DNA from: Ditylenchus dipsaci
Lineage: Eukaryota; Nematoda; Chromadorea; Rhabditida; Anguinidae
NCBI GenBank assembly: GCA_004194705.1
Contig: SADC01001043.1
Coordinates: 10,768 to 74,767, forward strand
Length of the DNA stretch: 64,000 nucleotides
Reading direction: 5' to 3'
This document shows positions 20,414 through 32,625 of this stretch, piece by piece. Positions within the stretch are counted from its first letter, which is position 1. Each line of letters begins with the position of its first letter. The notes beneath the pieces were generated by a model. It searched no databases. It was not told where the DNA came from and was given only the letters and a program-made list of their open reading frames with translations. The translations under genes and the position numbers were made by a program.

Positions 20414-23400
20414 CAGCCGGTGTAACTTGTGAACGAATTCTCAGCATTTTCCTAGACAAAAATGCTGACATAACCAACATCAGTGCTGAAAAAATATTTA
20501 GTATAGGATGGTTGCTCCAAGCTGTTTTTCTATGGTTTTTATTTTCTTTCAATCGATTAAAAATGTGTTAACTCTTTAGATGTTCATAATTCACTGGCAA
20601 TATTCTGGCGCTTTCAGTCATTTGGTAGAAAATTTGGTTATTCCAAAAAGTGAGAGCTGTCCGATGTATTTAAAATGGAGAAGATCTGCTACAATTTTTA
20701 TTGGAATAGCTTTTGTGTCTTCAGGTTTAATAGCATTCAACGTTTTCTATTTTGTATATTTAACATTGGAGTCACTTTATTATGGCAACCCTAAGCCGAG
20801 AGTATGTCGTTACTGACTTTGAAGTGAAAATAATTTTTTTGTATTTAAGCTATATGAAACAATTATTATACTAATGATGGTTCATGGGCCATTTGTGTGG
20901 AACATTTCTTTAGCCATTTTTTCAGTCGTGGTCAGAAGTTTAACAACTGAGCTAGAGTTTTTCAATGATAAATTAAGAAAGGCTGGTACATTTCATATCT
21001 TTTCAAGAAATACTCTCTAGAAACACCTTCAAAGGGGCATGCTCGCGCTAATAAGAGGTGGTGGCTCGGAATTCAAAAAAATTTCCTAATCATTGGACCT
21101 CTTAACGAATTTTTCAACTTGGTTACTAACAAAACTATACCTGGAATAAAATTTTAGGCCTTGTTTTGTTGAAAACCAAGTTGAAAAATTCGCACAGAAG
21201 TTCAACAATTAGGAAAAATTTTTGAATTCCCGGGGCATGCCTCTTTAAATACACAATTTAAGTCTAATTTCGAATGTTTGAGTTCCCGTTTTAGCAGTAG
21301 TTTTTTTTAGAGAGACAAGATAATAAATTTGAATATCGGTGATTATTTCGTCAATTTTTGGTGTTTTTCATAGTGAAAACTCAAACTTTGGTCACCTTAA
21401 AAAACTGTTGTCAAGAAATTTGGAAAATTCGAAATTGGACTTACTATTGTGGCCATGACCCTTTTAAACAAAACAGTCATTTTCGGAAGCATAATTTTTT
21501 ATTTCTTTTGTCAATTTCTCAAAAACTCTTGCAAAATTTTTGATTACAGAATTCGGTTTGCATTTTATAGCTCTAAATTTTACACTTGTTTACTTCGGGA
21601 GTGGAGGGCCTTTTTTATTAACTGTGAATAGTTATAAAAAGTCAGCTTTTTGTAAGGATTTTGGTACTATTCCATTGTTGGTACTATGTTGGCACCATTG
21701 GCACCATTGTTAGCACCATTGTTGGTACTATTCCCGCACAATTGCCTGAGACTTGTCGTTAACTGTAGAAATATAAGGTAAAACCCTCTACATTTCTACA
21801 GTTATTTGTTATAAACTACACTTATCACTCACTCATTCTCAGTTAGTATGAGACTAGTTGGGCAAAATCAATACAAAAGCCGGTGAAACAAGCTGCATAA
21901 GAAACGATAAAACAAGTAATACAAAAGACGGTACAAACATCGGTACAACAAACGATAAACAATCGGCAAATTGAGCGGTACAAAAATCTGTTACAAAATC
22001 GGTACAAAAATCGGTTCCAAAATCGGACCGATTTTGGAACCGATCTGTTCCGAAAACAGGCCGAAAATGGAACAGAATCGGTTCCAAAATCGATCTGTCC
22101 AAAAACAGGCCCGATGGAACAGAATCGGTTTCGGTCCGATTTTTACCGTTTTGCGCCCTGAATACGGGCACTGAGCCTCTGGCTCGAAGACAAAAGCCGG
22201 AGAGGGGGCGAGACCCTTTTCGGCCGAAAAATTGAAGATGTTGAACATAGTTTTGAATACTGGGGCCTACCGCATAAATAAGTCTGGCATGCATGTTAGA
22301 TATGTTAGTTAGAGATGCGCGCACTCACTTACCTTAGACATGATTCCGAGAAGTACAGTTGATCATAAAATGCATATAGAGTCTATTTTTGCCACGGCCC
22401 GAGTTGAAAAACATGGTAAAGCAGCCAAAAAAAGTGGCCCCTTTGTTATTCCCTTCCCCTCCAATACAGCCCTTGAACCCTATTTAAATTGCTTTTCTGG
22501 TCCTTTTATGGCGAAATTATTACATAAAAATGGTTTTTGAGTGCATATAAAAAAGTTGGTTTTTAAGGGGGGGGGGTACAACGGAATAGCGGCGGAATTT
22601 TAATTAACGTTAAAAAACAATTTTTTTATCTTTTTTACTTAGGACACTAAAAGACACTATTTGCAGTTAATAACACCAAAGGGCCCCTCAAAGTGCACAA
22701 GTGCAGTGAATTTTGAATAAAAAGAAAACTGCCTGATTAAAATATGCTTCACAAAAAAGTATTTAGATGATAACAAATGCCAGAAAGTATTCGATATGCT
22801 CAGGAATTAGTGAAAGAGAATATTTTGCCGCTAAACTTCTGCATAATTTTGGCAAACACAATGGCTTAGCGGACAAAATAAGTGAAGTAGACGGCATCTT
22901 TAAAGTTTTTTTCCTTGCTTCTAAACAACAATACATTTTTGTCTCACAGATTTATGCCTTTACAATGATGATCATGGGCTCAACAACTACAATTTTCGCC
23001 ATGCTGTCTCTAATAAGAACAGAGAAATCTTTTTATTTGCTCTTTTCAGCACATGATCTGGCTTGCTGTTTGTATCATTTGTTTGGTTTGTGTGTGATCC
23101 CAGCACAAGTTTATACTCAGGTTTCGGTTTTTTCCAAGATTATTATAATAGCTACAAAACGATATATAAAAAAATTAAATATATTTTTTTCAGTTTCGAG
23201 CAATCCAACACATAATTTATAGACAACAATTGGTTTGGATGGAATACGACCTAAAAATATACCAAATTATTGGAATGATTTCTGACAATGTGACACAATC
23301 CCAAGTAGGGATTACTCTTTGGGGCATCACACCAATTACGAAGCCATTAATTTTGACGGTAATGTTTATTTGGCTCTACTAAAGGATGGGTTACAATTTT

Positions 23401-23772
23401 TCGCCTTGATCCGTTTCTGTTATTTTTTTTCAGATTTTTCATAATTTTGCCTTGGTCCCCCTGTTATTTCAAAATTTTATTTATTTTTTTCAAAAAAAGT
23501 GTTCATCTTTTAACATGAAATGGAAAAAAACAAGCCGAACAAAAAAAATATATAATAAAAAGAACCAAAAAGACGGAAAAAATAACAGGAGGGAACAAGC
23601 CGAAAAATCAGTTCTCATTCTCCAGTAGAGCCATTTATTTAAAGCTTTATAAAATCTTATTATTCAGTGCCTTTCACTTGTAATACCGTATGTGCTGTTG
23701 TGTCTTCAGTTTCAAATTGGTGCTCATCTAAAAATGCAAATTGAATTGAATAAAAATGGAACTATATTGTAA
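20414..23772 (+). CDS. Gustatory-receptor-like (GRL) seven-TM chemoreceptor, gene 2
   Basis: Exons read: about 20414-20523, 20580-20801, 20850-20985, 22767-22904, 22950-23120, 23194-23358, 23668-23772. The last helix reads VIPYVLLCLQFQIG, a close fit to the receptor signature TY-h5-QF (Pro for Thr). The helix before it is ITLWGITPITKPLILT. Exons 5 and 6 have exactly the same length (171 and 165 nt) and splice phase as their GRL1 counterparts; for example AHDLACCLYHLFGLCVIPAQ aligns with AHDVACCFYHLFGLCLIPAQ. Stop TAA is at 23770. The 5' exon start is not established, and the junction across the 1.8-kb intron after 20985 is off by one base in my reading, so a small exon or a lost base may lie there. 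Confidence 0.7.
20986..22766. repeat. Large GRL2 intron: hairpin and dispersed repeats
   Basis: At about 21065-21235 a palindrome centred on TTTAGGCCTTGTTTTG has arms with CAACTTGGTT; a close relative lies at 50990-51210. At 21660-21735 GCACCATTGTTGG-type units repeat. At 21880-22140 GGTACAA and GGTTCCAAAATCGG motifs alternate with their complements around AACAGG. At 22235-22400 lies an inverse copy of the GTGAGTGCGCGCATCTC family, and a poly-G run follows at about 22565. Confidence 0.65.
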
Positions 23773-24393
23773 ATAATAAAAATGTGTTTCTATTGTTCAG
23801 TAATAAAAATTTCGATAAAAAGTTTTTATGTTTGTTCAGCGAAAAACATCATTGCACACTTGAGGCCTTAAGACAGAGAGGAAGTGACCAAACACAGTCG
23901 TTTCATATAAAAGAATTGATGGAAATTATCATGTAAGCGATTAAATAGCTTACTTCTGTCATGTCCTAACGTTCAATTAACAGCTGTGAACGCTGCGCTA
24001 GCAGAAACCCTGGAGTTCTAAGGAAGTATCGCACAAGCTATGACAATATCGAAGGACAATTATTGTTGTTTATTGAATTATTATTTTTAACATTGTTGTT
24101 TTTTTTGCTTTTCCGACAATCATTTATGAAGCATAATTGATGTCATTCTGTAGCCTAGAGTGTCCTCTATCGAATGGTGAAAGATCTCGTCGAGACTAAG
24201 TAAATTTAGAAAGATATACCCGAAAAAAAAATAGTTCGACGAATTTGGCCAACCCTGTATTACCAAAGAAGGTTCGCCAACAGGACACTAACCTAACATA
24301 ATTTTGTTTTTTGTCAATATTGAATTGCATGGAAATGAGACACAACAGTGCTGAATAATCACATTTCCCTTTTCCTAAAACCAAAGAAAAGTA
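23773..24393. other. No gene recognised downstream of GRL2
   Basis: AT-rich 3' flank. No frame or repeat terminus could be assigned before the MITE at 24394. Confidence 0.5.
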
Positions 24394-24977
24394 CAGGGTG
24401 GTCTAGTATATTTTTCAAATCTGAAACAGTCTATTTTTGTCTGTTTTGGCTCTATTTTTTGAAATTTTGTTTGAATATTATAGTCTGTAGCCATTTCGAA
24501 CTGACATTTTGCCAATGAAGAATTTTTTGTGTCAATAATCAATTTTTTTGATTTTCGGGTCTAAAGTTCTTGAAAAATCAGTCAAAACATTGATTTCACA
24601 AAAACAGCCACTTCTTGGTGATTTTTTGACAAAAACCAGTTTTTTTAATGAAATGACAAACATAGGACTTTTGAATAAGCCATACACTCAGGCTTCTAAT
24701 CTGTACTATCTTTAAGTATTTGTACTTTATTTGGCACCATAAATCTTTAGAATTTTCGAGATTTTACGTCAAAATCTTTATTTTCGGTGCTCAAATCTCA
24801 ACAAGCACTAGATAAAATGACACTTTTTTGACGAAAATGACCAAATTATACTTTATTCGGCAAGATGTACTTTATTTAAAAATTTTGAGATGAGAATCCT
24901 GCATATACTATAATAATTTAACGAAAATTTAAAAAAAAAAGCCGTTTCAAATTTGAAAAATATACTGAACCACCCTG
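24394..24977. mobile_element. TA-flanked MITE with CAGGGTGGTCTAGTATATTT ends
   Basis: The left end CAGGGTGGTCTAGTATATTT and the complement of the right end, CAGGGTGGTTCAGTATATTT, are inverted repeats each next to TA, as in Tc1/mariner elements. The interior is AT-rich and non-coding, with short blocks such as ATTTTCGAGATTTTACG. Confidence 0.85.
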
Positions 24978-25773
24978 TAGTTTAAAGTATAAATGTTTTT
25001 AATCAAAAAGAATTATTGACCCTGGTAGCGAATACCATCAACCACCACCCCCCCCCCCCTCCCGCCCGCCTCATAAATTTTTCCTTCTAAGACTTAAGTA
25101 AAAAGTACCCAAATATATGTCCCAGACCCCAGAAATGTACGTAAACTATTTATAGTCACAAATTTAGCTCGCTGACCTACCCCGAGCCTAGACGTTGAGC
25201 TTAAACTTGTTACTTGAAAACAAATTTAAAAATCAAGACTTTTTTTGCTGAAGCACCCCTGTGGCATCAGTAAAATGTTTTGAAGGCAAGAAACCACTTA
25301 ATATGCAGCTAAGTTTCAAAGCTAAATTGTGCAAAATGCTTATAATGGACATCTAAAAACGTTTTTTGGGTAAAATACAACTTCATGTAAACTTCTGATA
25401 AAATATTTTAAAATTAAAATATGAGTTTATAATATATATTATATTAAATACTAGAATACGTTTCATGTCAATATTTTTATTTACTTTAATTATAGCAATG
25501 AACAACATTCTTAAGCATAAAGGTTTTAAAGGAAATTCCTACCCAATAATTCTTATTTTGATGCAATTAGAGGCAGGTGAAATACTAGCAAGTTCTAAAA
25601 TTAATGCTTGAGGCAGGTAGTTATTAGTTATAAGAAACGCGTGTTTTTTTAATTGTATTGTAAAATTTATTGTAAAATTACATTTAATCTTTTTAAAATT
25701 TTCACACTAACCTAGAAATGAGCAAAATACAGTTTTTGCCATTTAATTTGACAGTTCTGTTGTGTTTTTCCTA
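24978..25773. other. No gene recognised; poly-C motif near 25045
   Basis: A tract GGTAGCGAATACCATCAACC followed by a run of C lies at 25022-25062 and resembles similar tracts near 34625 and 38470. The rest is AT-rich without a recognisable frame. Confidence 0.5.
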
Positions 25774-25932
25774 CAGTTGACTGTCTATATAGCATCCATA
25801 ATCAGACCGCTGAGACCGGAAGAGCCACTTTTCCTAATTTAAGGCAATAATAACCAAACTGATCCTGCCTAATAAAAGACGCAATAAAGAGGCGGACTCA
25901 ATTAAGAGGATTTCTATGTAGAGAGTCGACTA
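25774..25932. mobile_element. Short MITE with CAGTTGACTGTCTATATAG end
   Basis: Left end CAGTTGACTGTCTATATAG after TA. The right end complement TAGTCGACTCTCTACATAG is an imperfect inverted match. The interior includes ACCGCTGAGACCGGA and GCGGACTCAATTAAGAGG. Likely a pogo-like MITE; its exact right boundary is uncertain by a base or two. Confidence 0.65.
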
Positions 25933-26507
25933 TAATAGGAGTCATTAAGAATTATAAGTCCCAAGCATGGTTAAAGCAGCAAATGGTGGTCTAAATTCGA
26001 ATTGGCGGGGGACAGTTTTCTTTAGTCTCGCACTATACTTTTTGAGTAATTTAGAACAACTCGAAAAAGTACAGGAAGAGACGGAAGAAAACTGTCCATA
26101 GCCAAAAGCCGAAATTTGCAAATGCGCTGCCAAGCGTCAACCAATCGTCCAAGCAACCAAGCGTCGTGGTGTACTGATCATTTTGTTCAAAGGGAGTTGT
26201 CTTTTGAAAATTCGACTTTAAAAGAGTTGCAGAAAAAGTTGGCGTTTGCTAAAAATGTCTTCAACTGTCAGACATTTTTCATAGCTTTTTATTATTTTTA
26301 TTTTTTATTTTATTTTTTATAGTACAGCCTCTTATCCTTTTGATCATCGAACGACACTTTGTCACATTTATCAAATGAGTCTGAACATTTTCATTTTGAA
26401 ACAGTTTGAATAAAATCTTAGGCTCACATCTAGGCTATTATATTTTGCTGCTATACTTACACTATTTCACAATTTGAAAAAGACAAATTTGAAATAAACT
26501 TTTAGAC

Positions 26508-29500
26508 ATGCACAAAACCATACATACAAACTCAACTATTTCTACTTTGATTGCGGTAAAGTATTTTCATTGCTCAGCTGGGAGAACTTTGTTGGTGTAA
26601 TTCCTTTGGTATTTATTGTACCAACACTAGTGTTGATGTGTTAGTGCTCATGGTCTTGCTCCGCAGTTATAAAACGCCCTTCTACACTCTTTTGGCTTAT
26701 TCGCTAGTATGGGTAATTATTTGCTTGATTTTATTTTGCTCATGTAACACATTTCAACGTTTTGAGGATGCCCTGTCTTGGATTGCAATGTACATTGTGT
26801 TCAGAGGCAGCAAAACTCCAATATTCTTCTTTATCTATGACTGGATTCCCCAAACAGGGTGGATTCCTACAACACTTATTTTTCTTAACAGTTACACTTT
26901 GTTTGTGCAATGGTTTCTTAGCCATATGTTGACATTCAATCGATTTGTTTTCTGTTTGAATCCTGTCAATTACGAGAAGGTAATTAGAACTATAATTGTA
27001 ATGCTACAGTAAACTAGCATTTATAATACACAGCTCGTAAAGTGTGCTGCGAACCGGATGTTTTCAGCTATTTTTTATGTTTCCAAGTAGTTGATGACAT
27101 GTTATTTGGCTTTGTTGCCATTTCGGTCAACGAGCCATTTTAGGCACTAGTACCTAACATACGCTGGTTAACAGTCAACAGTCAACAGGGAAACTAACGC
27201 GAAATAGGAGGAGGCCGAAGAGCACTAGTGCCGAATTTCGTAATAAGTGAACATGAAAGGAAAAATTAAAAATCTTATGATTAACCAGGGTGCCATATGT
27301 CCTTTTTAAAAGATTTGTCCTTTTTTGGAAACCCAAATCTTTTTTATCTTTTTCAGTCAAAATATTATTTTCGCTTCAAAATAGCAATAAGCACTATATA
27401 AAATGCACCTTTTCTACAAAAATGGTCAAAGCGTCCTTTTTTGCCTGAATGTCTTTTTTTTCAATTTTAAGATGGCAGCCCTGGGATTAACAGATTGTGT
27501 GCAGATAGTTTATTAAACTTTACTTTAATTTAGATATGGAATAAAATGTTTTCTTCAATCATCATATTTGCTCATGTTTATCCCCTATTTTGCACATGGT
27601 TTTTTATTTATTATGGTGGTTATTGTCAGAGAGTGGCTGACTATTATCTAATTGACAAAAATAGCACACCGATAGACCAAAAATCAGTAAGTCTAGAAAA
27701 CAGTTACAGAAAATAATGTCAAATAGATCTGTCAATAGCATCTAGTCTCGCAAAAAAGTCTGTCATACAGTCTTGACTCGAAATAAGCTAACCTAAAAAG
27801 TCCGTTCCGCCTGGAGTCTGACAATTTTATTTGAATACTTTGCCTAAATTGATTTGTAATTGTACTCCCAAACTCAGCACAATTCCAAAAGGATTCCGAT
27901 CACAATATATTATGCCACTCTGTCTTCACGAAGAGAAGTAATAGCGCAAATCGACCTTATGAGTCATAATGGATGTTGAAGTCTTCGAGGTCTCGGGAGT
28001 AAAATATAAAACACCGCTGGGCGCTCCCGAAACATAAAAGGCTCTACTTTATGGATGGCGGATCCTGCTTCATTGTTGCGAACTAACTAGACTATTTATC
28101 CGGATTGACTAACAAGGTAACCTCGAGAGCTTGTTTTTCACTCGCAAATTAGAGTTTGGTCTCATTGGACAACCAGTATGCGACTGTAAATCAAATCTGT
28201 TGAGATCTCGAGCCCATAGGCCGAAAAGTTGGGATGAGAAGGCCAGTAAAGTATTGAAGGGGCTTTATATATACATCGGCTAGGTCACAGGTTCGAATAC
28301 CACTGGGTGCACACGAATTTTTTTGCTTCAATTCTTAAAGTTTACCCTTTGCTAATAAACTTTATTAGATAGCTAATAGCCTGAATATCATCTAAAAACC
28401 AAACTTGTAAATAAAGTCGGTAAAAGCGGGTGTGCACCCAGTGGTATTCGAAGCTGTGACCTAGGCAATGCGTGTATAAAGGCCCCATTTAAATTCAAAG
28501 GTGCCTTGGTCCCCCTGTGGTTTTTCAATACTTTACGAGCCTTCTCATTCCAACTTTTTGGCCTATGGGCCCGAGATCTCGACAGATTGATTTAAAGTCG
28601 CATACTGGATATCAAATGAGACCAAATTCTAATTTGCGAGTGAAAAACAAGTTCGTGAGTTTCCCTTGTGAGCAGGGTTTTCGTGATATGGATTTTGGAG
28701 CCCTGACATGATAATGATATGATATGGGGTAGACATGATATCGCCTAAGGCGATATCGAATTTGTCTAAATTCCACCTCATATCATCTGACATGATGTCG
28801 AATTTTATAAAATCGCCTGATATGATATTGATATGACATCAAAAACGTGATATGGGCTTGATATGATATCATGATGATATCACGATAATTCTATGATGAT
28901 ATGATGTGATATCAGCAGTTTGACTTTGAATATTGTAAAAATAAGTACTCAAGTTGGTTTATTATTCCTTATCGATATATCAGTGAAAAGTTGGGTATCC
29001 AATAAATCCTGGACTTAGCAGATGCCATAGTTGCGTGAGAGAACACACGTTTAAAGGAGGTAAAGTATTTAGGTTTGAGAAAGTGACTTCCATGGCGCAC
29101 TGCGTAAGTGCTCGCGTTTTTTGACCCAAAATGGTGTTTTTTGGTGCTGCAGGTTCAATCCAACGTAGGGGCACACTATTTTTTTTTGGCTTGTTTGGAC
29201 ATTCTAGAGGTAATAAGACTCTTTTGACGCCAGATTCGGGATCACCGACCTAAATTACCCCTAAACTGGCCAAACAAGCCAAAAAATAGTGTGCCCCTAC
29301 GTGGGATTGAACCTGCAACACCAAAAAAACACCTTTTTGGGCCAAAAACGTGGGCACTTACGCACTGCGCCATGGAAGCCACTTTTTCAAACCTAACCCC
29401 CTTAAATAAGCGAGCTCGTTGTAGGTATTATCAGAAAATTTAACTGCTGAAGTAGCGATGTCCTTCCATTTCTATTTTCCATGCTTATAATCCAGAAATC

Positions 29501-31273
29501 CCAGTGACGTTCAGTCTATTATTTCATCATCTTTTGAAACACCCGCAAAATTTTGAGTGAATGCAGGGTGATCCAAGAAATTCCCCGACTTCAAATAGCC
29601 GTAACTTGAAAAGATAACGCAATTTTGACAAAAGGTTTTGGGCATTCGTCTTTTCTTGAGTCCCAAATTCATTTTGCGTATGAAGTTGAAAAAATGATTA
29701 TCGCTTGGTCCCCTTTGAATTGTGCCTTGCATATCCAGTGGTTATCCATAAGCGAGTACCAAAACAGGTCAGAGACCAAGCGAAAACAGTATTTTTAACA
29801 TTATATTCCGAATCAATTCCATATCAAGGGAAGCCGAATGCAAAAAACTGTCTGTCGAAATTGCGTCAGAACAAAAAGTTACGGCCGTTTAAAGTCAGGG
29901 CATTTCTTGGGCCGCCCTGTATTAGGGTTGTCAAAGGAGAACATCCTTGACTATATACTCGGACAGTATCTAAATTTTGTCACTAACATAGAACTGGCAC
30001 AATGTCTTTTGCATATTTTTGTGAAAACTGACTTTTGCTGTCAAATTTCGGTTTGCCTTTCTTTTGCCTCCCGACCGGGAAATTGTTGTCCTGTCCCGGA
30101 ACTTTACTTGGTCCCGGATTCGTGTTTCGAATTTTATTTTTCAAAATATTTCGTGTCATGTGATATGATATGATATGTGCATTTGAAAAATCAAGTGATA
30201 TGATACTGATATCACCTCTATGATATCATATCAGGCTGCATGATATCATACGAAAACCCTGCTTGTGAGTGTGGTGGCGGCTGATGAGGCTGCTCCTGTT
30301 GCTTGGCTTTGGCAACTTTTTCAACTTCTCGCCTGTTTTAATGTGAATCCCTCGAAATAAAGTGTCATATAACAACCCTCTCCCAATTATTTTTTCGAGT
30401 GGGTCTATAACCACCATTTTTTGAAAAAAAAATTCACGAAAGTATTTGTAATGTAAAAAGTTGTATCTTGCTCGAGAGCAGTGCTGTAAACTTTAAAATT
30501 TCGGCACCGCACCGGTCACCGGCCTGGAAAATCTTAGCGTCGGGCACCGACCTATGAAATTTCGGCACCGGGCACCAACTTTCAAATTTTCTGCACCGGT
30601 GCCACTTACAGCAGTGCCCGAGAGCAGTGTTTGAAAAGTAGGTCAAAAACATAATGCCAAAAACACGTCTTTTAATTGGGGTGGCGGATTAAGAGAGGCG
30701 ATGCAGTAAATACTAAGTTCAAAAACTGAATTTTAGTCTTTCACTAGAAGCAGTTTCTACCAACTAATAGTTTCTGCGTTTAACGGTCTGACTGCCTTGC
30801 CAATGAACATGTATATTTTGTGGACATTGTTGAATAGACGAAAAAATCACCAGAAGTTGACAATAAACCAAGGCAAACAGCCAAGAGATGCAGAAATCAA
30901 TTTGTCTATTTTCACAATTATTTTATTTTTAATAGCAGCTATAACTATTAGTTGTCAGGTTGGGTTTAAAGCTTTTCAAATTTTTTATCAAATATTATTT
31001 TAGGCTTACTATTTTGTATATAGCCGTGATATGAGTAATGCAGAAATATTATTTGTTATTAACCTTCAAGTGTATGCGCATGACTTATATGTGTGCACAG
31101 CTCCCTGGCTATTGTTTTTGCTAAGTGGCAGCATGAGGAAAGAGTTAAAACGATTGTTTAGAGGAGAAAATAATATTTTTCTAAGTCAAGTTCATCAGAG
31201 TGCTGTTAAAAAATTAAATATCCAAATAAAAAGCTTATTTTTTATTCGTAAAAATTTTTGTTTTCAATATTGA
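26508..31273 (+). CDS. Srg-type serpentine chemoreceptor, gene A (two small frame breaks in exon 1)
   Basis: Exons: 26508-26979, 27534-27686, 30737-30958, 31004-31273. Restoring one T near 26564 and one G near 26635 gives about 372 residues. Hydrophobic helices begin with IPLVFIVPTLVL and continue through the last, DLYVCTAPWLLFLLSG. Third-helix end LTFNRFVFCLNPVNYEKIW matches the NRF...P..Y.KIW pattern of nematode Srg/Srv chemoreceptors. Exons 2-4 are fully open and in phase. Protein site: probably sensory cilia membrane, G-protein coupled, by family analogy. Intron 2 (3 kb) is packed with a palindrome and two hAT-like elements. The two exon-1 deletions leave either a pseudogene or an assembly error; paralogue B at the same spots has different lesions. 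Confidence 0.7.
28130..28660. repeat. Palindrome with tRNA-like box B in both arms (P1)
   Basis: Left arm (about 28130-28316) and inverted right arm (about 28436-28660) share GGTTCGAATACCACTGGGTG near the loop and ATCTCGAGCCCATAGGCCGA further out. GGTTCGAATAC nearly matches the RNA polymerase III box B; in the right arm one base differs. The right arm has about 40 extra bases with GCCTTGGTCCCCCTGT, a Merlin-like MITE relic. The right arm ends at the hAT element at 28673. Confidence 0.75.
28673..30261. mobile_element. hAT-like element with GATATGATATG subterminal repeats
   Basis: A perfect 8-bp target duplication CTTGTGAG flanks it (28665-28672, 30262-30269). Ends are CAGGGTTTTCGTGATATG and, at the right, the complement CAGGGTTTTCGTATGATA. 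ATGATATGATATCG-type repeats follow both ends. The interior carries another palindrome and no recognisable transposase, so it is non-autonomous. Confidence 0.9.
29055..29405. repeat. Palindrome with tRNA-like A and B boxes (P2)
   Basis: Left arm (about 29060-29210) contains CCATGGCGCACTGCGTAAG, resembling a box A region, then GGTTCAATCC, a box B core, then ACGTAGGGGCACAC. The right arm (about 29272-29400) is its inverted copy. The arms meet at CAAACAAGCC/GGCTTGTTTGG around a short unique centre. Nested within the hAT element at 28673-30261. Confidence 0.75.
30479..30616. mobile_element. Short hAT-like MITE with GGCACCG repeats
   Basis: Flanked by CTCGAGAG (30471-30478) and CCCGAGAG (30617-30624), an 8-bp duplication with one mismatch. 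Ends CAGTGCTGTAA and TTACAGCAGTG are inverted. The interior repeats TTTCGGCACCG motifs in both orientations. Confidence 0.8.
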
Positions 31274-32170
31274 CAATACTGAAGAGACTTTGGAGATTAA
31301 AATGAAGACAAATTAAAAATGTTGGATCTCTCTTTAAAAATTAAAAGACCTCATAAGGATAACTTAGAAATTTTACAGAATCCACTGTTTTAGTTTTGCC
31401 CACTGAAGTCTCAAATGGAGTACAAGAAACAAAAGCATCAAGTGAACCACAAGCAATTTTTTCGTTTCCAATTAACTGTGAAAACAAGTAAGGAATGCAA
31501 ACACCTAAAAATATTTTATGGTAAATACACATGTTTTAACACCAAGCACATTCCAAAAATGCACATTTAAAGTCACACATATTGGGCAAATTAAGGTTAT
31601 TATGGCTTCCATTAAAGATTAGATCAGTGTATAGAACGTGTGTTAGATCAGGTCATCTAGGTGGCTAAATAGTTTTACAGTGAAGGAGTTTTTTATGCAA
31701 CCATTTTAAACGTTTTACAATTATGTTTGGGCAAAAATCGGCTTTTATTTACTTTCTTCATTAAAAAATTTTAAAAATTCCTGGATTGCGATTTTATCAA
31801 TCTTCTGTGGTGCAAAAAATTTGTAGCCTTTTTGCTGGTGTTTCTTATAATAACATCATATGATTTAGTTGGCCAACCCCTTGACTTTAAGATAAATTTC
31901 TCAGCTTAAAACAAATATTTTTCACTTCGCTTTATTGAGCACATTTGTGGTGCCTATCTTTTGGTCTAAGTTTCAGATTGAAATTTCAATAAGATAATTG
32001 AAATAGACTTTAAAACTTTGCCTTGTTTGCTAAATCTCTTTACTTTCTCTAATGGTTAGATTTTGAAGTCACAAAAAAAATTAAGACTAAATTTTTTTAT
32101 AATTTAAATGTCGCATCCGCAAAAATGTTCCTATGCAAAAGTCGAATGACTTAAGTTTGCTTGACTAAAA
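31274..32170. other. No gene recognised downstream of Srg A
   Basis: AT-rich 3' flank and intergenic DNA without assignable frames or repeat ends. Confidence 0.5.
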
Positions 32171-32425
32171 TGCATAACGCATTCTCTCTATCGATTCCAC
32201 ACTCTCTATGAAACCCAGACCCCCAACTTTGAGGACCTGTATCTCAGCTCAGAGAAAGAATTAAACAACGCTGTTTATTCAATTTTCTTAACTCTCACGA
32301 GCTCTAGCAATTCTGTTTTTTTAGATTTTCACAAAAAAAAACTCGAGGTCGACCCCAAATTTTTCCGATTTTCGGACGATTGAAAAATATTCCCACATGT
32401 GGAACTAATAGAGATAATGCGGTAT
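32171..32425. repeat. Decayed relative of the CCGTATATTCTC MITE family
   Basis: The family core GACCTGTATCTCAGCTCAGA is followed by AATTTTCTTAACTCTCACGA and CAAATTTTTCCGATTTTCGG, as in the better copies. The right end AATAGAGATAATGCGGTA is a diverged terminus. The left end near 32172 is unclear. A fragment with the same right end lies at 19170-19235. Confidence 0.6.
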
Positions 32426-32625
32426 GTCGGTATAAAAAAAATAATTTTGCAAAAATATAGACCGGAAAAATCGTGTCCGCTAAAAATGAGTATGCATATA
32501 TATTTTTCAGCAAAACTCTCTATGCCGTTTGAATAAAAAGAAAGTATTATTCTAAAATCAACTATCGCAGCCCTGAAGCTAAAAAAAGACTATACAGTGC
32601 AAGAAATTATTTTGGCTAATATTTA

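Noticed and set aside
21854..22324. 156-codon frame with repeated FGTDFCTDFVTDF
   Set aside because: It follows from repeated GGTACAAAAATCGGT and GGTTCC motifs in a GRL2 intron and has no relation to a protein family.
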